A stretch of DNA of 56,964 bases from a virus, in IMG/VR virus record IMGVR_UViG_3300024262_000036, positions 1 through 56,964 of that record. The stretch is one strand, 5' to 3'. Under the pieces are notes generated by a model. It was not told the origin of the DNA and did no database searches. It saw only the letters and a program-made list of their open reading frames with translations. A program made the translations under genes and the position numbers. Numbering within the stretch: position 1 is the first letter of the stretch; the number at the start of each line of letters is the position of its first letter. Positions 8,808 to 18,218 of the stretch are shown here, piece after piece.

Positions 8808-9125
8808 ATGAGAGTATTAGATTCTAAAGAATTAAAAGAAAAAATTAACAGTGGTGAGAAATTTATTGTTGATATGTACGCGGATTGGTGTGGACCATGT
8901 AGGGTGTTAGGGAAAGTGATTGAAAAAGTTAGCGATAAATTAGTTAGTGAAAATCATGAAGTTAGTATATATAAATTTAATATTGAGTCGGACAATGAAA
9001 TGGCGGCTTCATTAAATGTTAAGTCAATACCTTTTTTAATAGCATTTAAAGATGGTAAAAGTGTTACTACTAAAGTTGGTATGGTACCAGAAAGTCAAAT
9101 TATGGAAATGGTTAACTTAATTTAA
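8808..9125 (+). CDS. Thioredoxin
   Basis: 105 residues with the full thioredoxin pattern: DMYADWCGPCRVLG holds the redox WCGPC (Cys31 and Cys34) and SIPFLIAFKDGK holds the cis-proline. It reduces disulfides in the cytoplasm; in phages the usual partner is ribonucleotide reductase, not present in this window. A glutaredoxin gene follows 22 bases later. The cysteine-rich domain of the second fibre protein is another conceivable client. Confidence 0.93.
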   Translation: MRVLDSKELKEKINSGEKFIVDMYADWCGPCRVLGKVIEKVSDKLVSENHEVSIYKFNIESDNEMAASLNVKSIPFLIAFKDGKSVTTKVGMVPESQIMEMVNLI

Positions 9126-9147
9126 TAAATAATGTAATAATATTAAA

Positions 9148-9432
9148 ATGAAAAAAGTAATACTTTACACAATGAAAGGATGTTCACATTGTGATGACAT
9201 GAAAGAAAGTTTAAAAAAATCAAAAATTAAATTTATTGGTAGAGATATCGATAAATATAAAAAAGAGTATGACTTATTTGTTGAAGCGACAGGTAATGAA
9301 TTTATACCTGCCTTTATGTTATTATCGGTTAACGAAAAAAATGAAACATCAGATGTTGTTTTAATGGTTCCTGATGATGACTTCGAAGATATTAATGAGG
9401 CAATGGTGAAGGTGAAACAATACTTAAAATAG
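9148..9432 (+). CDS. Glutaredoxin
   Basis: 94 residues beginning KKVILYTMKGCSHCDDMK, with the active-site CSHC at Cys12 and Cys15, and FIPAF in the cis-proline position. Glutaredoxins reduce ribonucleotide reductase or mixed disulfides using glutathione or related thiols. It sits directly after thioredoxin and converges with the minus-strand gene, overlapping it by 9 bases. Confidence 0.88.
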   Translation: MKKVILYTMKGCSHCDDMKESLKKSKIKFIGRDIDKYKKEYDLFVEATGNEFIPAFMLLSVNEKNETSDVVLMVPDDDFEDINEAMVKVKQYLK

Positions 9433-10290
9433 TATCATTTCACCAACCTTATCTTTTATTTTCCAAATGTTGTGAGTGCTAATAATTTCTTCTTCGAAAT
9501 CATACTCATTTAAATCCCATCGACTGATAATATCGTTAGGGTTAAATGTAAATAAATCTAATATTAACGACTCTAACCATTCGGTACTTGTAATCAAAGT
9601 ATTCGATGTTACTTTAATGGTTAAATTCTCCCAACTAATTAAATCGAATTCAGACTCACTAAAAAACTCAACAGTTAAATCACTACACAATCCTCTTTCA
9701 AAAATATTATAAACAATATAATTAAAGTACGACTCAAAAATTTTACTACTTTTTAAATTTTTACCATAATGTTGAGATGATTGAAATGTTTCAATAAGAT
9801 TATTATTTTTGATGATAACATAATCTTTAAAATTTTCTAAAACATCACCTACCGTTTCCTTATTAAAGTCATTCTTAGTTAAAATAAGATTTAGATTTGT
9901 ACATGCGGTAAACCTATAGTCCTTACCATCCAAAGTATCTTCGTAGGTTTGTTTTTTTATTGACTCGATAAAATTATTTTTATTAAATGTTTTTTTAAAA
10001 TAAATTGGTTCCTCGGAAATATTTTGACCATACTCAATTAGGTCAACAACATTTAAGTTTATTTGTCTGTTAAATAATTTTTCATAATATGAAATAAATA
10101 ATTTAGATAAGTTTATAGGTGTTTTATGAGTGGTATTACCTCTAACCACGATAAAGTTACCGTTATTGATTAGTTGTATGTTTGTTTTATGGTTTTTTGT
10201 TTCCTTATCTATCTCAGTAATTACTTTATTTACTAATAGATTTGCAAGATTTTCACCTCTTGAATAAGTTTCTACTATATGGTTTGACAT
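9424..10290 (-). CDS. Hypothetical protein
   Basis: 288 residues starting MSNHIVETYSRGENLANLL. Mixed helix and strand, acidic C-terminus, no signal peptide or membrane segment, no motif that I can assign. It is the only minus-strand gene between the redox and fibre genes. Its leader on the minus strand contains an AT-rich AATAAATATT stretch but no convincing promoter. Confidence 0.75.
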   Translation of the reverse strand: MSNHIVETYSRGENLANLLVNKVITEIDKETKNHKTNIQLINNGNFIVVRGNTTHKTPINLSKLFISYYEKLFNRQINLNVVDLIEYGQNISEEPIYFKKTFNKNNFIESIKKQTYEDTLDGKDYRFTACTNLNLILTKNDFNKETVGDVLENFKDYVIIKNNNLIETFQSSQHYGKNLKSSKIFESYFNYIVYNIFERGLCSDLTVEFFSESEFDLISWENLTIKVTSNTLITSTEWLESLILDLFTFNPNDIISRWDLNEYDFEEEIISTHNIWKIKDKVGEMILF

Positions 10291-10305
10291 ATTATACGAT
10301 TTTAA

Positions 10306-10314
10306 AATATTTAT
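10306..10314 (+). promoter_or_regulatory. Possible late promoter box (AATATTTAT)
   Basis: One mismatch from the TATATTTAT box, 12 bases before a 24-codon ORF and 115 bases before the first fibre gene. A second similar box, GTATTTATA, lies at 10392-10400, closer to the fibre gene. Confidence 0.4.
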
Positions 10315-10326
10315 TAATTGTATTAT

Positions 10327-10401
10327 ATGAAAAAAAAGTTGAATGATAAATACAAATGGGTATTTAAAACAGTTAATAAACTTTTTTGTGAGTATTTATA
10401 A
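10327..10401 (+). CDS. Possible 24-residue peptide
   Basis: ATG to TAA encodes MKKKLNDKYKWVFKTVNKLF plus four residues (C-E-Y-L). It follows a late-type box at the same spacing seen before longer genes. It is short enough to be chance; its stop overlaps the AT-rich box before the first fibre gene. A leader peptide or spurious ORF are both possible. Confidence 0.25.
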   Translation: MKKKLNDKYKWVFKTVNKLFCEYL

Positions 10402-10429
10402 AGTAAGATAAATCTTTTTAATTAGACAA

Positions 10430-13400
10430 ATGGCTAAAAACATTAAAATTGTACCACAACCGACAGGTACGACACTACCTTATATAATTTTTGAAAACAC
10501 TAGTGGTGACATTATTTCGTTGAATGTTAATAATGATGGTACTTTAGAATTTTCAGGTCAAACTCACGGTGGTAATTTAGTGGTTATTGGTGAGGATAGA
10601 ACAAATATAAAAGGTTCGATTCGTTTGAGTAATGATATGTCATTTAATGGTGTTGGTACTATTACTGATACTGGAGGGTGGAAAGGAAGTGTCGTAGGTC
10701 TTAAAGGTAATATTGGACCCACAGGTGGTAGTGCCAATAAGGGTGAGCAAGGTATAACTGGCGGTGGTGGACCTATAGGTCTACAAGGTGCCGTAGGTTT
10801 ACAAGGTTCAAAAGGAGCTAAAGGCGTACAAGGTGGTCGAGGAGCACTTGGGCCTATCGGTACATCCGTAGTTGGTGGGGATGGTGATAAAGGATTAAAA
10901 GGTTTACAAGGACCAACATCAGGAGATAAAGGTAATCGTGGACCTACAGGTTCAACAGGTTTAAAAGGTGAGGTTGGTTTAAAAGGTGTTATAGGTGGTA
11001 CGGCACAAACAGGTCTGATTGGTATACAAGGTGATGACTCTGATAAAGGTATTGTTGGTGATAAAGGTAGTAAGGGACTTAAAGGTCCACAAGGACCAAA
11101 AGGTGTCAAAGGTATTAAAGGGTTAGAAGGTCAAAAAGGAATAATTGGACCACAAGGGCCAGTTTCTGAAGATGGAGTTATTGGGTATAAGGGTCTTAAA
11201 GGAGTGAAAGGACCACAAGGACTAAAAGGACCTAAAGGTATAGATGGACCACAAGGACCAATAGGTCTAACAGCATCAAAAGGACCAATAGGTCCACAAG
11301 GGCCAAAAGGACCTACGGGTTTAAAAGGTTTAAAAGGTATTATAGGTATAAAGGGAGTAAAAGGGGTAAAAGGGGTAAAAGGAGTTGACGGACCAAAAGG
11401 GTTCATCTCTACTTCAGGAGACCAAGGACCACAAGGACCTTTAGGGACTAAAGGTGTGGAAGGAAATAAAGGAAATAAAGGATTAAAAGGAGTAGAAGGG
11501 ACAAAAGGACCAAAAGGGTTCCAAGGTAATCAGCCGAATCCGAGTACTCAAGGGGTCCAAGGTAATCAAGGAATTCAAGGAGCAACATCAGGAGATGTGG
11601 GACCTATAGGTAATAAAGGATTAAAAGGGGTTAAAGGTTTAAAAGGACCTAAACCAGGTAGAGGGACACAAGGACTACAAGGTAATATTGCCACTCAAGG
11701 ACCAATAGGACCTATCGGACCTAAAGGTGATGACATTGGAGATAAAGGACTTAAAGGAGTTAAAGGTAAAAAAGGAGTTAAAGGGATTGAAGGTGGTGAT
11801 GGTCAAAAAGGTCAAAAAGGTCTCATTGCCCCACAAGGACCAACAGGTTTAAAAGGTTTAAAAGGGTTAACGGGGGGACAAGGACCAAAAGGTAGTAAAG
11901 GAGTTATTGGACCAAAAGGGCCGAAAAATGTTCAGGGTTCTATAGGTAATATAGGTAACCAAGCTATCGTAGGTAATAAAGGTGGACGTGGAGTAACTAG
12001 TATTGACATCGGAAATAAAGGTACTCAAGGTATTAAAGGTATTAAAGGTCTTAAAGGACCACAAGGACCTAATGGTCCTCAATCAAGTAATGGTATACGA
12101 GGAAATCAGGGACCACAAGGTGATGGGACTAATCAAGGCCCAACATCAACAGATAAGGGACCTAAAGGTTTAAAAGGATTAAAGGGTCTGTTTTATACTG
12201 GTGCGGGACCTGTAGGTTTAAAGGGTCCACAAGGACCACAAGGAGTTGATGGACCAAAAGGGTCGATAGGTAACACTGGAATATCCTCATCTAAAGGTCA
12301 AAGAGGCCCACAAGGTGACTTAAAAGGGTTAAAGGGTATAAAAGGACCGCAAGGAGGAACATCTTTAGATAAAGGTCAAAGAGGTTCACAAGGGGGTATA
12401 GGTGTACAAGCAGCCAAAGGACCAACAGGTTTAAGTAATAATACAAGAGGTTTAACCGGTACACAAGGTTTAATTGGGCCACAATCTACTGATAAAGGAC
12501 AAAAAGGTACACAAGGTGGATTGGGTAACCAAGCTCAAAAAGGACTTAAAGGACCACAAGGACCAACTAACTCAACTAAAGGACTTAAAGGACTTAAAGG
12601 GATTAAAGGTAAAAAAGGGACACAAGGAACAGGAGGACAACAAGGACCAAAAGGTACTACTTCAACAGTAAAAGGACAAAAAGGTATTACTGGAACTATC
12701 AAAGGTATTAAGGGTCTTAAAGGAGTAAAAGGACCAAAAGGTAGTCAAGGGTCGTTAGGTCTTCAAGGAAGTATTGGTGATACCTCAACAGTAAAAGGTT
12801 TTATAGGACCAACTAACTCAACTAAAGGTATTAAGGGTCTTAAAGGTGTAAAAGGACCAAAAGGTAATCAAGGGTCATTAGGCCCACAAGGAGCAAGAGG
12901 GGTCGCTTCCGCAGTAAAAGGTTTTATAGGCCCAACTAACTCAACTAAAGGACATAAAGGGTTAAAAGGAGTAAAAGGACCAAAAGGTAATCAAGGTACT
13001 CAAGGAGTAATAGGTTTACAAGGGTCAGCTTCAACATTAATGGGGCCAACAGGTCCAACTAGTAGTGAAAGAGGTCCACAAGGACCACAAGGAGTTGATG
13101 GACCAAAAGGATTAAAAGGTTTTCGAGGACCACAAGGACTAATAGGTGCAACTTCAACAGTAAAAGGACCACAAGGACCAACTAACTCAACTAAAGGTCA
13201 TAAAGGACTTAAAGGGATTAAAGGTAAAAAGGGGACACGAGGAACTATAGGTACACAAGGTGTGAGAGGTTTAATTGCCGGAGTAGGAGATAAAGGACTT
13301 AAAGGTCTTAGAGGTGTTTTAGGCCCACAAGGAGCAGTTGGGCCACAAGGTTTAATTGGACCTCAATCTGCTGGAGGTGGTATCGGAGATACTGGACCTA

Positions 13401-14179
13401 CAGGACCTAAAGGGCCAACTTCAACAGTAAAAGGATTTAAAGGACTTAAAGGAATTAAAGGACCACAAGGTAGTAGTGGACAACAAGGATATCAAGGACC
13501 AATCGGAAGTAATTCAACGGTTAAAGGGTATAAGGGACCACAAGGAACGGAAAAAGGTTTAAAAGGTGCAAGAGGAATAACAGGACCCACAAGTACCGAC
13601 AGAGGTCTACAAGGTACTGCCGGAGCTAATTCAGTCACTAAAGGTCCACGAGGACCAATAGGACTAACTGGTGGGGGAGGAGACCAAGGACCTAAAGGTA
13701 TTCAAGGACCAGAAGGTGCAACAGGCCCACAAGGTAATATTGGTGGTCAAGGTATCAAAGGTCTGATTGGTGATGGAGGTTCAACCGGTGTACAAGGACC
13801 AACTGGTGGTCAAGGACCACAAGGTACACAAGGGCCGCAAGGACCACAAGGGCCGGCATCGGATAAGAGATTAAAAAATAATATTAAAACACTTAAAGGT
13901 AATTTAAGTAAATTAAAATTAATTAATGGGGTTAAGTTTACATGGAAAGGTGATGTTACTAAGTTTGATGGTGGAATAGGTAATGATATTGGATTTATTG
14001 CTCAAGATATTAGAGAAGTAATACCTGAAGTAGTATTTACTAGTGAAAGTGGTTACCTAAAACTTGAGTACGGTAAATTAGTATCTATTGGTATTGGTTC
14101 TTTACAGGAACAAAATACACGTATAGATAAAATAAAACTCAGAATTAACTTATTAAAATCAGAAATTTTAAATGGGTAA
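10430..14179 (+). CDS. Collagen-like virion fibre 1 with peptidase S74 chaperone domain
   Basis: 1249 residues. About 90 N-terminal residues form a non-repetitive attachment domain also found in the next two genes. Residues ~90-1140 are Gly-X-Y collagen-like repeats, mostly GLK, GIK, GVK, GPK, GPQ and GPT, so lysine is mostly in the Y position directly before Gly. The repeat is interrupted often by four-residue inserts such as T-S-T-V-K or N-S-T-K. The last ~105 residues are an S74 intramolecular chaperone: SDKRLKNNI, with nucleophile Ser1144 and Lys1149, and IGFIAQDIREVIPEVV. Such domains trimerise the fibre, then cut themselves off before the serine. Probably a tail or capsid fibre. It overlaps the second fibre gene by 8 bases. 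Lysines may be sugar-modified by the PLOD-type enzyme at 3134 (inference). Confidence 0.92.
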   Translation: MAKNIKIVPQPTGTTLPYIIFENTSGDIISLNVNNDGTLEFSGQTHGGNLVVIGEDRTNIKGSIRLSNDMSFNGVGTITDTGGWKGSVVGLKGNIGPTGGSANKGEQGITGGGGPIGLQGAVGLQGSKGAKGVQGGRGALGPIGTSVVGGDGDKGLKGLQGPTSGDKGNRGPTGSTGLKGEVGLKGVIGGTAQTGLIGIQGDDSDKGIVGDKGSKGLKGPQGPKGVKGIKGLEGQKGIIGPQGPVSEDGVIGYKGLKGVKGPQGLKGPKGIDGPQGPIGLTASKGPIGPQGPKGPTGLKGLKGIIGIKGVKGVKGVKGVDGPKGFISTSGDQGPQGPLGTKGVEGNKGNKGLKGVEGTKGPKGFQGNQPNPSTQGVQGNQGIQGATSGDVGPIGNKGLKGVKGLKGPKPGRGTQGLQGNIATQGPIGPIGPKGDDIGDKGLKGVKGKKGVKGIEGGDGQKGQKGLIAPQGPTGLKGLKGLTGGQGPKGSKGVIGPKGPKNVQGSIGNIGNQAIVGNKGGRGVTSIDIGNKGTQGIKGIKGLKGPQGPNGPQSSNGIRGNQGPQGDGTNQGPTSTDKGPKGLKGLKGLFYTGAGPVGLKGPQGPQGVDGPKGSIGNTGISSSKGQRGPQGDLKGLKGIKGPQGGTSLDKGQRGSQGGIGVQAAKGPTGLSNNTRGLTGTQGLIGPQSTDKGQKGTQGGLGNQAQKGLKGPQGPTNSTKGLKGLKGIKGKKGTQGTGGQQGPKGTTSTVKGQKGITGTIKGIKGLKGVKGPKGSQGSLGLQGSIGDTSTVKGFIGPTNSTKGIKGLKGVKGPKGNQGSLGPQGARGVASAVKGFIGPTNSTKGHKGLKGVKGPKGNQGTQGVIGLQGSASTLMGPTGPTSSERGPQGPQGVDGPKGLKGFRGPQGLIGATSTVKGPQGPTNSTKGHKGLKGIKGKKGTRGTIGTQGVRGLIAGVGDKGLKGLRGVLGPQGAVGPQGLIGPQSAGGGIGDTGPTGPKGPTSTVKGFKGLKGIKGPQGSSGQQGYQGPIGSNSTVKGYKGPQGTEKGLKGARGITGPTSTDRGLQGTAGANSVTKGPRGPIGLTGGGGDQGPKGIQGPEGATGPQGNIGGQGIKGLIGDGGSTGVQGPTGGQGPQGTQGPQGPQGPASDKRLKNNIKTLKGNLSKLKLINGVKFTWKGDVTKFDGGIGNDIGFIAQDIREVIPEVVFTSESGYLKLEYGKLVSIGIGSLQEQNTRIDKIKLRINLLKSEILNG

Positions 14180-17100
14180 AGATATTAAAATAAACCCAAC
14201 AGGGGGGACTATAAATTTTTCAGGTGCTAGTAGCACTAAGATTAGTATTGATTATAGTGGCGGTGAATTAAATTTTAACACTCATTTAGGTAATGACTTT
14301 AAAATAAGTTCAAACTTAGAGCTTGATAACATGAAGTTCATGCCTTCCGATTCGGTACAAATGGGAAATGGTAACGAATTAATTGATAATTTAGGTAATT
14401 GGAAAGGTTACCCTGTAAATTTACCTGGAACTAACGGAGATAAAGGTTTAAAGGGGTTATTAGGTAATAAAGGTGTACAGGGTAGTCAGGGTACACAAGG
14501 TATACGTGGTGAACAAGGGTTAAAAGGTAATTTCGGTGACGATAAAGGTATTGTTGGAGATAAAGGATTTAAGGGTCTTAAGGGTCTTAAGGGCGGTCAA
14601 GGTCCACAAGGAATTCAAGGACCAACAGGTATAAAGGGGTTACAAGCATCACCAGGAGATGTAGGTCTACCGGGCCCTGATTCACAAAAGGGTTCTGTTG
14701 GACCAAAAGGTTTAAAAGGTTTAAAAGGTTTAAAAGGTTTAAAAGGGTTAATTGGTATTTCAGTCAATGGGCCTACTGGTCTTGTTGCCAGTAAAGGGAG
14801 CCAAGGTCCTGTAGGGACTAATAAAGGAGAAGTCGGACTCAAGGGTACTGTAGGTATTAAAGGACCAAAAGGGTTATTAGGTCCACAAGCTAGTCAAGGG
14901 ACCGATGGGTTAAAAGGTGACTTGGGAGATGAAGGACTCAAAGGACTTACTGGTAATGATAAAGGTATTAAAGGTATTAAAGGTATAAAAGGATTAAAAG
15001 GACCTAAAGGGTCTAAAGGTCTTGATACGGATGACGGATTAAAAGGTGATGTAGGTCCAAAGGGTTCTGTTGGTGTAGACGGACCTATAGGTGATTTAAA
15101 AGGACCAAAAGGACAGATTGGAGTTGTTGGACCTAAAGGGTTTAGAGGGAGTAACGGTTTAATTGGTGACTCACCTAAAGGTACCTTAGGTTCAGGAGGA
15201 GACCAAGGACCAGTAGGTAATAGAGGTATAACGTCTACAGATAAAGGTAGTAAAGGACTTAAAGGTCAGATAGGTAGTAAAGGGATTATCGGAGTAAAGG
15301 GACTTAAAGGTTTAATTGCGTCACAAGGTAGCCAAGGACCAAAAGGTCCTATCGCAGACACTGGAGATATTGGTAATAAAGGTGATAAAGGATTAAAGGG
15401 GTTAAAAGGTAAAAAAGGTTTATTAGGTAATCAAGGACCACAAGGAAGCGTTGCCGACCAAGGACCAAAAGGACCAATTTCAGCAGATGGAGAAGGGGCC
15501 GACAAGGGTATTAAAGGTATAAAAGGAGTACAAGGACCAATAGGACCAAAAGGTATAATAGGAATTAATGGGTTACAAGGACCCACTGGTAACAGAGGTG
15601 TAGTAGGTATAGATGGAGAAAAAGGTCAACGAGGACCTCAAGGGGATAAGGGTACAAAAGGATTAAAAGGAGTAAAAGGATATAAAGGTGTTAAAGGACC
15701 TGATGGGGATAAAGGTTTAATTGCTACACAAGGACCAAAAGGACCCCAAGGTATTGACGGAGATGTGGGACCAACAGCAAATAAAGGTATTAAGGGTCTT
15801 AAAGGTCAAAAAGGTCAAAAAGGTTATAAGGGTATTAAAGGTGTACAGGGACCAAAAGGTTTAATTGCTCCTTCAGGTGACCAAGGACCTATCGGACCCG
15901 ATAGTACTAAAGGGTTAAAAGGATTAAAAGGGGCTGTAGGGTTTAAAGGGTTTAAAGGTAAGAAAGGATTAGAAGGACCAAAAGGGATTAAAGGTCTGAA
16001 GGGAGTAATAGGTGATAAAGGATTAATTAGTACGTTATCGGGACCAACCGGACCAACAGGAGTTAAAGGTATTCGTGCGACTGACGGAGATAAAGGTTTT
16101 AAAGGTGTAAAAGGGTTTAAGGGACCACAAGGTGACGTAGGTGATAATTCTACAACTAAAGGTTATAAAGGATTAGAAGGACCAAAAGGTTTAAGGGCTA
16201 CGGATGGATTAAAAGGTTCTAAAGGTTTAAAAGGTAGAAAAGGGATATTAGGTGATTTAGGACCACAAGGAACTACTACAGGTCTTCAGGGACCAACAGG
16301 TGCTCAGGGACCAACAGGTCCAATCGCATTTAAAGGATTAAAAGGACTAAAAGGTACAGACGGGGATATTGGACCAAAAGGACCAAAAGGACTTATAACC
16401 CCATCATCAGGGCCAACAGGACCACAAGGAGATACTGGCCCAACCGCGTTTAAAGGATTAAAAGGATTAAAAGGTGTTACAGGACTTAAAGGTCCTAAAG
16501 GACCACAAGGAACTACTACTGGTGCTCAGGGACCAACAGGACCACAAGGAGATACTGGCCCAACCGCGTTTAAGGGATTAAAAGGGATTAAAGGACCAAA
16601 AGGGTATAAAGGTCCTAAAGGACCACAAGGAACTACTACTGGTGCTCAGGGGCCAACAGGACCTCAAGGAGATACCGGTCCAATCGCATTTAAAGGGTTT
16701 AAAGGTATTAAAGGATTAAAAGGTGTTCGAGGTCCTCAAGGAACAAAAGGAGTGACTTCAACAGTAAAAGGATTTAAAGGACCAAAAGGACCAAATGGTT
16801 CAGTCGCAGATAAAGGATATAAAGGATATAAAGGACCTAAAGGCCCTAAAGGCCCTAAAGGGCCACAAGGAACTACTACAGGTGCTCAGGGACCAACAGG
16901 TCTTCAGGGACCAACAGGTCCATCCGCAGATAAAGGAGTTAAAGGATTAAAAGGACCAGACGGGTATAAAGGTTTTACAGGACCACAAGGACCAACATCA
17001 ACAGATAAGGGAACTAAAGGTACAACAGGACCAAATTCAACATCAAAAGGACCAAAAGGGTTAAAAGGACCACAAGGTCCTTATGGGAATGGTGGTGTAA

Positions 17101-18218
17101 GAGGAATAACAGGGTCTCAAAGTTCATCTGTAGGACCAACAGGTCCAACATCAACAGATAAAGGTTATAAAGGACTTAAAGGTCCAAGAGGTGGTCAAGG
17201 ACCACAAGGTAATGGAGGACCAAAAGGACCAATAGGTAACCAAAGTTCATCTGTGGGACCAACAGGTGAATTAGGTTTTCAAGGAACGTCTTCAACGGTT
17301 AAAGGTTATAAAGGGGTGACGGGTAATAGAGGACCTGATGGGGATAAAGGTTTTAAAGGTGTTCGAGGAGTAGACGGGAATACTGGACCAAAAGGACCAA
17401 AAGGTAAATATGGACCGCAAGGAGGAAAAGGGGCCGTAGGTTATAAAGGACTTAAAGGTCCAGTAAATAAAAAAGGTCCAACAGGACTAAAAGGCCCACA
17501 AGGAGCAACAGGTAAAAAAGGTTTAAAAGGTTTAAAAGGACCTAAAGGACCTCCCGCAACAAGTTGTTACGCACATACAGTATACACAGCATCAGGTAAG
17601 GGTGTTGACTGTAGTACTTGTCTTGGAACTGGGAATACTCCTTGTGGTATAGGAACTTCGAATGTACTTTATTCGCCTACTTCAGGGGCGTTAACTGCAT
17701 CTTCTTATTTATATGATAGTAATTCCTGCACCACCTGTCTTACCACTGGACTTGTTCTTCAGTGTACCGTAACAGCCGGTATAACTATATGGGACCAAGA
17801 CCATGCAAATACGAGTTTATTTACGTGGTCACACAACAGTGGAGCAAAATTTGGTAATTGTAGTTTAAAAACATGTGGGTCTTGTATGTCCTCAGATGAA
17901 AGAATGAAATCAGGTATTAAAACAATTTCTAATTCATTATATTCATTACTTAACATTAATGTTACTGAATATGATTGGAATGAAAAATATTCAGGTTATG
18001 ATTTCTTAAAAGAAAGAAAACAATTACATTCGATTGGTATGGTAGCTCAAGAAATTAGAGAATTATTTCCTGAGGTAGTTTATAAGAGGGACGATGGTTA
18101 TTTAGCTATTAAATATTTTAAACTAAACGCATTAATTATTGAAGCGATTAAGGCCCACCAACTATTTATTGAAGATATCGAAGAACAAATAAACTGGTTA
18201 AGAACACAGATTGATTAA
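14172..18218 (+). CDS. Collagen-like virion fibre 2 with cysteine-rich knob and S74 domain
   Basis: 1348 residues, the longest fibre. Domain order: short N-terminal attachment region (MGKDIKINPTGG), ~1030 residues of Gly-X-Y with many GLK, GPK, GPQ and GPT triplets, then a non-repetitive ~100-residue region with ten cysteines, then the S74 chaperone (SSDERMKSGI, Ser1241 and Lys1246; IGMVAQEIRELFPEVV). Cys-x-x-Cys pairs (CSTC, CTTC, CGSC) point to a disulfide- or metal-stabilised knob that could contact the receptor. Neither of the other fibres has this region. A block ending in PQGTTTGAQGPTGPQG is nearly identical in several copies around 16.4-16.9 kb, suggesting growth by duplication. Confidence 0.92.
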   Translation: MGKDIKINPTGGTINFSGASSTKISIDYSGGELNFNTHLGNDFKISSNLELDNMKFMPSDSVQMGNGNELIDNLGNWKGYPVNLPGTNGDKGLKGLLGNKGVQGSQGTQGIRGEQGLKGNFGDDKGIVGDKGFKGLKGLKGGQGPQGIQGPTGIKGLQASPGDVGLPGPDSQKGSVGPKGLKGLKGLKGLKGLIGISVNGPTGLVASKGSQGPVGTNKGEVGLKGTVGIKGPKGLLGPQASQGTDGLKGDLGDEGLKGLTGNDKGIKGIKGIKGLKGPKGSKGLDTDDGLKGDVGPKGSVGVDGPIGDLKGPKGQIGVVGPKGFRGSNGLIGDSPKGTLGSGGDQGPVGNRGITSTDKGSKGLKGQIGSKGIIGVKGLKGLIASQGSQGPKGPIADTGDIGNKGDKGLKGLKGKKGLLGNQGPQGSVADQGPKGPISADGEGADKGIKGIKGVQGPIGPKGIIGINGLQGPTGNRGVVGIDGEKGQRGPQGDKGTKGLKGVKGYKGVKGPDGDKGLIATQGPKGPQGIDGDVGPTANKGIKGLKGQKGQKGYKGIKGVQGPKGLIAPSGDQGPIGPDSTKGLKGLKGAVGFKGFKGKKGLEGPKGIKGLKGVIGDKGLISTLSGPTGPTGVKGIRATDGDKGFKGVKGFKGPQGDVGDNSTTKGYKGLEGPKGLRATDGLKGSKGLKGRKGILGDLGPQGTTTGLQGPTGAQGPTGPIAFKGLKGLKGTDGDIGPKGPKGLITPSSGPTGPQGDTGPTAFKGLKGLKGVTGLKGPKGPQGTTTGAQGPTGPQGDTGPTAFKGLKGIKGPKGYKGPKGPQGTTTGAQGPTGPQGDTGPIAFKGFKGIKGLKGVRGPQGTKGVTSTVKGFKGPKGPNGSVADKGYKGYKGPKGPKGPKGPQGTTTGAQGPTGLQGPTGPSADKGVKGLKGPDGYKGFTGPQGPTSTDKGTKGTTGPNSTSKGPKGLKGPQGPYGNGGVRGITGSQSSSVGPTGPTSTDKGYKGLKGPRGGQGPQGNGGPKGPIGNQSSSVGPTGELGFQGTSSTVKGYKGVTGNRGPDGDKGFKGVRGVDGNTGPKGPKGKYGPQGGKGAVGYKGLKGPVNKKGPTGLKGPQGATGKKGLKGLKGPKGPPATSCYAHTVYTASGKGVDCSTCLGTGNTPCGIGTSNVLYSPTSGALTASSYLYDSNSCTTCLTTGLVLQCTVTAGITIWDQDHANTSLFTWSHNSGAKFGNCSLKTCGSCMSSDERMKSGIKTISNSLYSLLNINVTEYDWNEKYSGYDFLKERKQLHSIGMVAQEIRELFPEVVYKRDDGYLAIKYFKLNALIIEAIKAHQLFIEDIEEQINWLRTQID

